Shown here: positions 24,096 to 35,100 of the stretch, one piece after another
Layout: each line of letters opens with the position of its first letter
Numbering within the stretch: the first letter of the stretch is position 1
Source: Rachycentron canadum
Lineage: Eukaryota > Chordata > Actinopteri > Carangiformes > Rachycentridae
Reading direction: 5' to 3'
DNA: 64,000 nt
NCBI GenBank assembly: GCA_038496675.1
Contig: CM076660.1
Span: 3,151,285-3,215,284, forward strand
Translations under genes and position numbers: made by a program
The notes under the pieces: generated by a model
What the model was told of the DNA's origin: nothing
Seen by the model: the letters and a program-made list of their open reading frames with translations, nothing else
Databases searched by the model: none

Positions 24096-25016
24096 TTGCT
24101 GTGGGAGGGAAGCAGGGAACTTGACCAAGGCTGTAATGTCCTGTTTGCACAAGGAAATCAACTTGTTGGAGGTTTTTGGTTCATCAGAGAGTTACCCTGC
24201 ACAAATTTGAGACGCTGAGTGAATTTAACTGAATTTGAAGTTATATATATATATGTTGAAAAAAGAAACCTTGAGTCAACATTGTAGCTGGGGCATAACT
24301 AGGCTCTGATCAGACATTTAGCCAAGCACAAGTAGAGCCTAGTGAGATTTATCTACCCTGAACTAGTGTTTTACTACAGTTATTTAACCAAAACATCCAT
24401 CCATCCATAATCTATACCACTTATCAGTGCAGGGTCGTGGGGGGCTGGTGCCCATCCCAGCTGACAGTAGGTGAGGGCAAACAACCATTCACAGGCAATT
24501 TAGAGTCACCAATTAACCTGACACAGAGAGGCCCCAGGCCCGGGGATCAAACCCAGAACCTTCTTGCTGTGTTGTGACAGTGCTAACCAGTGTGCTAACC
24601 ACTGTTCCACTGTGCTTCCTTTGACCTAAACAACCATTGTTAAATTGTTTATTGCTCTGTGTCCCCGCTGCACAATGCATAATCTCACAGAGTCAGAACA
24701 TACTCTTCTAAGTTTCTAATATGGGAACATAAGGTGCATTTAAAGACTTCAGGTCGGTTTTATTCTAATTTCTTTCTCTTTATATTACTCATTTCTTCAC
24801 GTTTGCGTTATGGGCCAAGCACTGACCTGCATGTGTGAAGGGCCAGGGTCCGTCTATGAAGACAACATACGCCGTCAGCAGCACTATGACGACCCCGTGG
24901 CACAAAGTGACCAGTCGACAGTTCCACTCGGGCCCCCGCTGAGTGAAGGTGCAGCAGAACAACAGGTAGAGACACAGCCAGCCAATCAGGCTGCAGATCA
25001 CCTCCAGCACTGGCAT
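23221..25016 (-). CDS. tlcd5: TLC domain-containing protein 5 (TMEM136)
   Basis: Multi-pass membrane protein of the TRAM-LAG1-CLN8 family; its molecular function is poorly known. CDS is complement(23221-23768, 24827-25016). The donor after 24827 reads GCAG/GTCAGT and the acceptor TTCCAG/GTACAG, joining as Thr-His-Ala-Gly-Thr-Glu. The product is 245 residues, the length I recall for human TMEM136. About six hydrophobic segments are visible: residues 3-23, 35-54, 70-90, 107-122, then two near DLLFILLFATVRVGVGTVMF and GVVMYGLAWVFMVDI. The His-His pair of the TLC domain is in VMMAHHAASILG (about 102-103). The C-terminus is basic and polar. The ATG at 25016 has a purine-free but acceptable context (AGCCATGC) and is the first in frame. 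Human TLCD5 lies next to ARHGEF12, which supports the call. Confidence 0.95.
23769..24826 (-). other. tlcd5: tlcd5 intron with microsatellite and repeat
   Basis: Single intron between the two tlcd5 coding exons. It holds a (GT)n tract at about 24048-24095 and the dispersed repeat at 24391-24617; the remainder is unremarkable. Confidence 0.8.
24391..24617 (-). repeat. Dispersed teleost repeat, copy 3 (most complete, reverse orientation)
   Basis: Starts with CATCCATCCATCCATAATCT, then CCACTTATCAGTGCAGGGTC, CATCCCAGCTGACAG, GGCAATTTAGAGTCACCAAT, and ends with AGTGCTAACCA and CACTGTGCT. Read on the - strand it goes from a GGTTAGCACACTGG head through GGTTTGATCCCCGGG (B-box-like) to the GGATGGATGGATG tail. 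The tRNA-like head suggests a SINE or a LINE/SINE shared tail. Confidence 0.85.
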
Positions 25017-28000
25017 GGCTGTCTGTGTGGAACGGTTGAACTGATCTCAATATCTCACATCGCCAAAATATCCTCAGCTTTCATTGCATCAGTTTCATTG
25101 TTGACGCATATTTAATTGAAGCTTATTTCTAAATCTTTTATCACTTGAATTCATTTTGTTTGTGGTGACTTACTGGGAGAGGATTGACTCGGCACAATAT
25201 TACGTTAACATGACCTAGTACCAATGTGTCATTTTGACCCAGTATTTATGTTATTTTTTACCTCACAGTCATAGTATTTAGTTTCTAATACTTTGTCATT
25301 TTGACCTTGTATTGAAAACAACAAAATTTGTCACATATTCATTGTATAAAACAATGTACAAGTCCCATTCAAAACTGCAAAGCAGACATATTATTAGTCT
25401 GAATGCAACACATTTTTAACTCCACTTATTAAGCATTTATAAGCAGTATATGGTGTAAACATTTAATTAATAGTTTATAACTCACTATAAGCTGGACATA
25501 AAGGTTTATTAATCTATTTGTGATCTATGATGTTGTATTATGTAGTTTCTGCTTAGAACTAATTAATTAATATGTTATATAAATTAAATTTTTGATAAAA
25601 AACACTAAATGCTAAATAGGGAGGTTTAAAGTAAAAAAGAATAAAATAACGTGTTAACAAATCAGTAACAAAAAGAGCCACAGTTGATTATAACACAATA
25701 GCCATACCATATTTTAAGTTTGGGTGAATATCCCAACAGTAATTAATGGGGTTATCACATAACACTGGCTTTACTTGTTTTTTAATTCAGTCAGTTTTAT
25801 CCCTGTGATTTTTAGTGTGTGACACTGTGAAGAGGAAGCGCTCTGCACTCACATACTGTGGATTACCTCAACGCCTCCTCTTCTCAGTTGTCCTCAAATT
25901 CAGGATACATGTAGAAAATGACTCCAACAATCACACGCAGCCTTGGCCTCCATCACTGTTTATGTTCCATAAAAGGGCAAAAAAAAAAAAAAAAAAAAAA
26001 AAACTCCACCAAAGCTCAGCACATTTCAAATAAACACGTTCAGTCTGGCAAGATGACAGAAATACCATGTGCCGGCTACTATAGACAGTTATTGGATCCT
26101 GTATCCCTTCCCCCTGGATCTCAGACTTGATCCTCTTAGGGGATTACAGTCTCTACTTCTCTGCAGATACCTGCTTTTAGATGGGACGGCTGATACGAGG
26201 CTGCAGCTGTATCACGCTCAAGTAAAAATAAACTGGAGTTTGATCCTTTAAAACCAGTCCTGATGTCTTTGCATTGATCACAAGTACAAGCCAGAGGTGA
26301 CTTCAAAATCCTCCTTTTCACTTAAAAGCCCTGAGACAATGACGATAATGATGATACTATTACTACTAATACCACCAATAGTAGTATGATGATAGAATTA
26401 CCTTGATTTGTATAACACCATTCAAGGCAATGTTATGAAGTGCATTAAAGCAAAAAGCTTAATGAAACTGGATAAACTACTCCCAGTTGTAAATTAAATT
26501 GAATTGATGTCAATGAAAATAAAGGAAATTGCAGCAAGGAAACTAAAACGACTCTTTGTACTGCATTGTGTCCTTCGTGTTCTCTCTGTTCCTTCATTTA
26601 ACAAAGTCTTGTCAGGGTGGTAACTCACCCTTCTTTGGAATAAACCCTCTTAAATCCAACAACCATAGGACAGAGATTTTTCTTTTCTCCATTGCTGGAA
26701 AGACTGGAAAACATTCAGCTGATTTCCTATACTCACACCTTTTGTTATATCAACACTCCTACCTGTATCTTTGCTATTTTGTCTGTGTATTTGTACGTAT
26801 GTATATGACGTCTCATATCTTTAAGTTGTAATTAAAGTCCGTCATTAAATTGTAAATTGTGCACAGATTCATTCAGCGATGTGAACTTTAAATAATCTGA
26901 ACCACCACCAGTAAGAGTCCTGTACTGACAGACATCAATTTACATTTTCAGTGGTTAAACAGAGAGAAACAGGGTGTGAGTGTAGTTTTGTGGAGGCAGA
27001 CTGACATGTGTCAACAACCAAAACCTTTGATGTAATGAACATGATTGAAATACAAGATGAGGCTTTACAAACGCACAGTACATGTGACAGAGCCCTGTCT
27101 TGTCTGCAGTCGTGTCTACACTTTGCTTTGACATAAATCCTGATGAATAAATTATATGTTAATAATTATGTGAGAGACATATATGGGAGCACAGCACTGA
27201 TTGAATCTATGTGGTGTACTAACAGCCTAAGCTTGGATTTCACTCCCCTCTGCTAATAACCTGTGGAGCGAAGGTCGGATCCTCATCTGACAGTCCTGCA
27301 GCATTAACCCACTTCCAGAGTGGCTCTAATCTGGCACCAGAGCAGATTATTGGCCAGTCATGGACACATAAATCTCATACCAATATATTCACTCCATCAT
27401 ACTGTTGGCTATTTTCTATTATGTAATGTCTATGAAATAGAAACTAAATGGAGATAAATGGATAAAATATATCCCTATATTTGTACGTGTATTTGTTATG
27501 GCACATATACAAAGCCTCATTGTTACAGGAAGCAATAGAAATAATAAACCTTTTACCTGACAAGCAATCTTTGCATGAGGAATAATAAATAATAACAACA
27601 ATCAACATATTATTTGGAAAGACAGTGAAAAATCACTGAGCAGAAGCCAAAGAAGAGGTGAAAATTTGATTTAAAAAAAAAATGGAAATACAGAGGATAC
27701 TGTATGATTTTTTTTTCTAAATAAACAGAGAGTCTGGCCACTTCTAAAATGTGAGAATACTTTCAGAAACATGTTTCATGAGATGTAGTGTATACTCGTC
27801 CTACTAGCTCTGGGCCCCAGATCTCTAAAGGGCCCAAAAATCCCTGAGTTCATTGTGTGGCAGTTGGTTTGCTGTAATTTGATTAGTTGTAATTTTAAAT
27901 AATTAAGTACACAGGTAAACAAATGACAGAATATATTCACTTTTTGAAAGGCTGATTTTAAAAAAAAATGTAAATTTAAATGATAGTAAATGGAAATTAC

Positions 28001-28189
28001 ATCAATACTTATCATACAGTTGTAATTGTTCGGGACTTTACACCACCAAAGCTATCACCTGACGTCAATGCAATGAATAGGGGCCCGGCAGCTCATTTTT
28101 GCCCCAGGGCCCTGAGGCAGATTCATCCGGCCCTGCAGAGCAGCCATGATGCTACATACTCCTGAACAGCAGGTGGCGCCATGAGCCTC
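25017..28189. other. Intergenic region between tlcd5 and rcc1l
   Basis: Head-to-head gap. It contains a 24-base poly-A near 25979-26003, a TTTGTATAACACCATTC repeat fragment near 26405 (like the one at 13440) and a possible inverted-repeat element at about 27795-28145. I see no coding exon. tlcd5 promoter elements and 5'UTR exons must lie at its left end but I cannot point to them. Confidence 0.6.
27795..28145. mobile_element. Possible hAT-like MITE beside the rcc1l promoter
   Basis: The right end, read on the - strand, starts CAGGGCCGGATGAATCTGCC and continues GGGCCCTGGGGC, then AAAAATGAGC. The left end reads TCTGGGCCCCAG, then AAAGGGCCCAAAAAT. Similar GGGCCC-rich blocks facing each other across an AT-rich core suggest an inverted-repeat DNA element; match quality is only moderate. 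Confidence 0.4.
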
Positions 28190-28402
28190 TATAACACCGA
28201 CAGGAAGCGGAAACTGTAGAAGAATGACCCTTTTTTTTTTTTTTTTTCTCTCTTCCTGGGTGAAATAAATTCAAAGTAAACACACACGCGATAATGACAT
28301 TGAAATATATCTGTTATATATTTGGATCATCTCAGCTAAAAGAAATTTAGCTCTTCAGCCTGTGAAACACGTAACGACTCTCACGTCAAACCGGAAGTGA
28401 AG
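28190..28402 (+). promoter_or_regulatory. rcc1l: Probable rcc1l promoter and 5' non-coding exon with ETS motif
   Basis: A strong ETS/GABP-type site ACCGGAAGTG is at 28390-28399, and a weaker AGGAAGCGGAAAC at about 28202. A good splice donor AAG/GTAAGT follows at 28403. Because the coding ATG at 29153 sits one base after a splice acceptor, an upstream non-coding exon is required, and this donor is the natural candidate. ETS motifs near the start site are typical of promoters of genes for mitochondrial proteins. The transcription start itself is not located. Confidence 0.6.
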
Positions 28403-29152
28403 GTAAGTTCAGCGTTCGGACAGAACACGAGGAGAAACTGGATTCAAATTAATGTCAATTTAAATGTCCGCTGGGTGTTTTCAAAAATATTGACTTCTTT
28501 TGATATGAGTGATTATCTTATACAGACAAGTTAGAGCCGCTCTCCAATTCGGCGCTAAACAGACATACAAATGTAATTTATTTTGTAGGATAATTTCAAG
28601 TTAAATCCGTTATTTTACGTATTTGCTTTAGCTAATATTAACTGTGATGCTTGGTTAAACTATAGAGCAGCTCAGTAGTTTAGCTGTTTAGCTTTGGTAT
28701 CAAAGCTAAAAACTGTTTCAGTGAATTCAGTACAAAACGGTCACAATTTTATTAAACCAAACCTGAATTATTTATTAAATTCATAAACAAACAAAATATA
28801 CTTTTCAAGATTGTAATTAATTCGTTTAAAAACAGTTTTATTTTTCATATGTAATTATGATTTCTACAGGTGAAGTATTACAAGACGTTTGCATTTAACT
28901 TTATCTACTAAAAACAACCTCTAGTGGTGAAATTTCTTCAGACGTATTTTAAATGAAAATCATCAAAATAATCTCCCTTCATGAAATTAAATGTCTGTAA
29001 ATGTGTGATCATCCATCCGTCAGCACAGTAACAAGGTTGTAAACAGGCTTGTGTTGTGTGGATTTGTTTACATCTATTTTTAATTAAAGTTATTAGAGAT
29101 CTATCCATTGAAGTTTAATTGAATTTGCCCTTTCTCATCTCCTTTTTACAGA

Positions 29153-32100
29153 ATGGCTTTTCCCAGAGTGCGACTGTGCACTGGACACATGAGGACAGGG
29201 CCCCGGGTCTGTGGTTATGCGACACACAGCAGAGTATCCAGACCACAGGAGAGCGCCGGTGGTCCAGTGTTTCAGTACGTTGGCCAGCACAGAAAGCCCA
29301 ACCACAAAGTGTTTGTGTGGGGCTTTAGCTTCACTGGTGCTCTGGGTATCCCCAGCTTTGTGGTGCCGGACAGTGGCAGGAAAAACCCCCGTAAATACCA
29401 GTACACTCCTTACCGCCTGGAGACAGCAGCACAGGTAAAATCATTCATTCATTCATTCATTCATTCATTCATTCATTCATTCATTCATTATCATCTCCTT
29501 GCTGAGTCTGATTTATTGTCTATAACTACAGAGTAGCCAGTGTAAAACAGAATACACTTTGTTTTTGAGAGCAATATTTACCTTTTAAACAATTCACCAA
29601 GTGCAAATTATTGATACCCTTAGAGTTATAGCGTGCCAAAAGTATATCTCAAGACCAATTTGGATGGGATTTATTTCTTTAGTGCTGGTTGAGATTTTAA
29701 TATTGCATCCACTCACTATCACAGTAATAAATAAAGACTCATTTGCCTTTTTAATAATGAAGAAGGAAAAAAAGGAAAACAGCCTTGGCTACAATGCCTA
29801 AATTTTGTAAGTAGTGAGCTACATGTGTTTCACACAGTTGCCTCACAGACACCAGACCTTGTTGTCTTGTAAAGACATAAAACGTTAGAGTTCAGAGATA
29901 GTGTGCAATGGAATATAACATATTTGATAAGGATAAGATTAGTTTTGCTACAGATCACATTGAAATGAAATGAAATTAACAGAGTTCTGGTCCGTGTCCA
30001 CTTTATTATGACACGTTGGGGACTGTTTAGTGAATTAGTTTATAAGGCTGAACTCTTCTTCTGTTGTAGATCTCCTCTGCTGCTTGTGGTTACGGCTTCA
30101 CTCTCATCGCCTCCTCCACCAAAGATGCCTCTAAGATGTGGGGCATGGGCCTGAACAAGGACTCTCAGCTGGGTTTCCAACGCACGCAGCACAGCCGCCG
30201 TGAGAATAACTCAACTGTTAATACAAAACCACAAATACTGCTGCTTAAAGTGATAGTTTGTGTTGTATGACGTGGCGTTGTGTGGTGGTAGTCATGCATA
30301 GTTAGTGTATTACCTGCACTAGATTTAGATCAGCACACTGCCATTTAGGCAGCGAATAGCACCGGCAGAGTGATGTGCTGCTGTGCTCAGGGCCAGCAGC
30401 GTTCCTGTCACTTTTAAAGGATACCCACTGGAACAATCCAACATCCCTCTAGATGTGCACTTCATTTATCTTCACTGCTTTATTTCCCCAACCCAATAAA
30501 TACAAAATAAATAAAATAATAAATACTTTTTTCAGTTATAAGTCTAAGGTAAGGAAGCTGCGTAAAATGGAAGTTTCAATGAAATCAGCATTTGAATTTT
30601 ATAACATTATTTGGTTAAACATTCACATTTAACATTTTGTGGTGCTCTTGAGATGAATTTCAGCCATTTATGTGCAATCAACAATCACTACCCGAAGGAA
30701 ATATCACACAGGAAAAAAGTCTCATCAGTGGATTTTAGCTCCCAAAAACTTTATTTGACTGTGAAAGGCAAAAGGCTGTGAACGTGCTGGGTCTTCATCA
30801 GACAAATGCCAACAAGACACAAATTGTCAGTAATCACATAAAAATAGGTTATTTGTGAAAAATATATTCCTAAAAAGCAGAGTTACAGCACAAGACAACT
30901 TTAGTTTACACAATGCATCAGGCCAAATTTAGTTAAAATTTAATGAGACAACATTTAAAAAAAGATTGATCCTATGACTGCATTGGTAATTTTTGTAATC
31001 AGGCACTGATAATATATTTTACCCTAATTATGCATCAGTCCTATTATGAATTGTACATTTTCATAACATCAGCATGATAGAAACAGTTTGCTGTCTCTTT
31101 GGCCATTTGCCTCTTGAAGACCCAGTAGAGTCAAACAATTATCTTTTTAGTCAAATCTTGTTTTTAGGAGCTAAAATCTAGTGGAAAAATCATCCAATTT
31201 TTCATCAGTTTATTCTGTTGTCCTGCGTCTGGCCTAAATATGAGATGGCATGTGCACACTGCTACTTCAATATATCACTGTTTGATTGACAAGAGAAAGG
31301 TCACAACAAATGATTTTTAAGGTTATGTATATGTGTATAACCATCAGAGGGTGCATCGTTTTACCCTTGACTTAATCCCTCCCCGTTCTGACGCCCCCCC
31401 GCCTGCAGATCGGAGTTATGACTATGTCTTGGAGCCGTCCCCGGTGGCTCTGCCTCTCGTCGAGCCCCTGCAGACCAGAGTGGTTCAGGTTGCATGTGGC
31501 CGTGCTCACTCCCTGGTCGTCACGGATCGAGAAGGAGGTAAGAGACGCGCAGCTCCTTGTTTCTACAGGAAGAACATTTTAGAGGTGACATTGGAGCTGA
31601 GTGTTAGTCACAGTTTGTGAGAAGAGAAAGAACACCTGCTTTTTGTGTTGTTACCCACCACCTGTTGTGCTGTGTGTCCTTTTACATCCTCCACCTCCCA
31701 CTGTAAATTAATGATAATCAGGCAGGTGCTAAATCTCAACTAATATGCCCATTAGTGTCTTCTGGTACATTCGCCATATTAGCATACAGATGCTCTAAAA
31801 GCACCATTTGATTTGTGAAATCTGCGATAATAGAACAGGTTCAAGGCACTTCTGCTTCACATCTTGTTCATGGAGGGTTGATTTATTTTTGAAATTTTAT
31901 TGAAATGAGTTTTCATCATGATTTGGACATTGGTCAGAATGAGGTGTGGCCCATTACCATGTGTTTAAGGCCTTATTCTGACGTGTAATGTGGTGTTAGG
32001 CAACAAATAACCAGATTACTTTACTTTACTTTTATCTAATTAACTTTTTTTTTTTTTATGATGGCCTGATAAAAGAAAATTACATGTCACAGAGGAAAAC

Positions 32101-35100
32101 AGCATCTATTATGGCAAAGCTACACTGTGACCTAGTAAGAACTGTGACTATAGAAGGAAACTTTTTCCCCCTTAATCACAATTAGAAAGTGTAAATAATA
32201 GGACATGACTCCTGTGAATGAAGCAGCCATTTCTCAGACTCTCCGATGGCTCGTTCTTTTCAGGCCTAAAACTTTTATTTTGTAAAAGTTCTTTTTTTTC
32301 TTCGGCAACAAATGTTCACAGGAGTCGATGGATAAAGGTAATAAAAATGTAACTGTGTCTTTTATAATTCAAAATTCTCTTTGGGGCTTTAACTTTCACC
32401 ATAGTCTGAGGCTGAAGTTTGCATATGAAATTAAAACTTTAAACTTCATTACAATAGATAAGGAAAGTCATTTTGATATACTTGATTGGTCCTCAATTGC
32501 TGTATTCAGGATTTTACACCTCTCTCTTTAATTAAGTTAAACTCCAAGTCATGCATTTGTCCTCTGTGAAGCTGACTGGGAATTTGAGGAGAACCAAACA
32601 GTAGAATGACCTGCACTATCCCACAGTCACAACAAAACCAAACCTAAGTTCACTTTTGTATCTTTGCCATCACAAAACCACAAAAAAAAATCAATTAATA
32701 TACAGTAAATATGACCTGTAAGTCTGTGACTCACTGATAATGGACTGTTCTGTTTTTCTCTCCCAAGTTTTTAGTATGGGCAACAATGCCTATGGCCAGT
32801 GTGGGAGGCAGATAGTGGAAGATGAAGTCTACAGGTGAGGCCTAATGCACACACACAGTGAGACAGGTTGTAAACAAAGCAACGGTTTAGCAAGATGACC
32901 TAAAATACTGTGTTTGGAGATAAAACTGAAGGAGTCAGAATGTAGTAATCCCTCATTTTACAGGTTTGTGAAGCTATGGTGATGCTGTCATATATCCCAC
33001 TATTATATTAAACGTTTTGTCCATGCACAGCAGAGTACGTGATCCATTAAATTAGCATCAAATTATTTTAACAATAGATTCTGCATGATGTTTTTTTAGA
33101 CGCTCAATTTGACAAATTCCAAGAAATTGTGGCACAGAAATACTATGTTACTGAGATAATTTAGAAAATATCAGATGCAGTTCGATTAAGCTTCATCGGT
33201 GTCCAGCACTGGTCCAGCTGTTGTTGTTAATTATGGCTTGGATGTCGACTTGAAAATTGTTGGAAACAAGTCATGATGTGAACCAGGAGTAACATTGTCA
33301 CGTGGTTCAAAGTTAATGGAGGAAGTCTGAGGGTTTGTTTACAGCCTCACAGATTTCTCATTATTGATTTATCAGTACGTGTTGCACGTTTTTTTTTTTT
33401 TTTTTCTCTCTTTCTCCACTAATCTCAGCTGGAAACAGTGCCATAAATTTGATTCAAACCTCAATTTAAAGGTTTGAAAAGTACTTAAATTTTAGCATTG
33501 AGGTTCATTTTTTCAGGATTTACTGATTTTCACTTCACTTCACTGTTCCCCCTTGAACTGAAAAGTGTCATTCATCTCACAGGCCTTTTGAATTGGATAT
33601 ATTGTTTTTATGTGAGTTATGTTCTTGCAAATGCAAGCAGACCGTTGAATGAAGGCTGCAAGAGAAGGATGCGACCTCTCTCTGGGGATGCCTCTGTTCT
33701 CCAGTGATGGATCTGTTATTTCTCTGTCTCACGTTCAAACAGTGGCAGTCACATCATTCACAAGATAGAAGGCTTCAGTGGCAGGGTCACCCAGGTGAGT
33801 GCAGCCTCTCTCTGAACACTGATCGCACATGGTTTGGTTGTTGTATGTCTCAGTGCCTCTTTCCTTCATCTGACTTTTGGGTTCACGTTTTTTCACGTGG
33901 TGTGAAACAAAGGGCAATAGTGAGTACGCTATTTGTCATTAGTGATAAAGTGTAGAGCAAAATGAGACCACACAATGGATTTACAGCTGGAAAAAGATCA
34001 ATAATCTTTATATCTAAAGAGGGAACATTTACATTTAACATTATAATTGTGTGTAGGGAGCATTTACACATGGATATAATGTATTTAACGCCACTGAAAG
34101 GGGGTCTGATTACTGAAGACGCCTCTCTTCTCTTCCAGGTGGCGTGTGGGCAGGACCACAGCCTCTTCCTCACCGAGACAGGAAAAGTGTTTGCATGTGG
34201 ATGGGGCGCAGATGGACAGACAGGTCAGTGCACCCCCCCCTCCACTGATATGGTCAAAGTACTGGAAGGCAAGTTCAGAATTTACTGGCAGGGCATCAAG
34301 AGTTAAGAAAACAAGGAAAAGTTTGAAGTGTAACCCTTAGGTTGTCGGGTAAGAGTACCTGTTAAGACAATCAAGAGATTTCTGGAAAGTTTTCCTTTTG
34401 TTCCTGAAACAGTTTATTTGACTTTTGCCCTTTGGCCTTGATGAATGAACTGTTGAAGTGTCTATAAGTTGTTGTTGTTGTTATGTGTCTTTGTATGTGC
34501 ATTTTTGTGAAGCTTGGCTGCAAATCAATTTCTCTGTGAAGGACAATGAAGATACTTTGAACATTTTACAGTTAACAAGAAATGTGCTAATGTGAGTAAA
34601 TAGGAGAAGAAGGAGTTTCACTTTTGTCTTTCACTCAAGTGAAGATGTTGCAGTTTTGATCATTGCAGTATCTTGCTCTTTCAGGTCTGGGGCACCACAA
34701 CGTGAGCTCCACGCCGGTGGAGGTGGGAGGGGATCTGTCGGGTGTAGAGGTGCAGCAGATCAACACGTACGGAGACTGCAGCCTGGCCGTGTCCAGAGAT
34801 GGGCAGCTGTTTGGTTGGGGCAACTCTGAATACCTGCAGCTGGCCTCGGTCACTGATGCCACACAGGTGATATATCCGATTCTGAATATAAGAAAATATT
34901 GATTCACTTGTGCATGCCACTCACTCAAAACCTGTTAGTATGAGCTGTTCTGGACCGATAACCAAATTCATACTTATCTTCTCTTAATCTCTCAGATCAA
35001 CTCTCCGCGACATCTTCCCTTGAAAGGCTGTGGGAAGGTGGTTCAGGCAGCATGTGGAGGAACGCAGGTGGCCATTCTCAACGGTCGGTTTATACAAATA

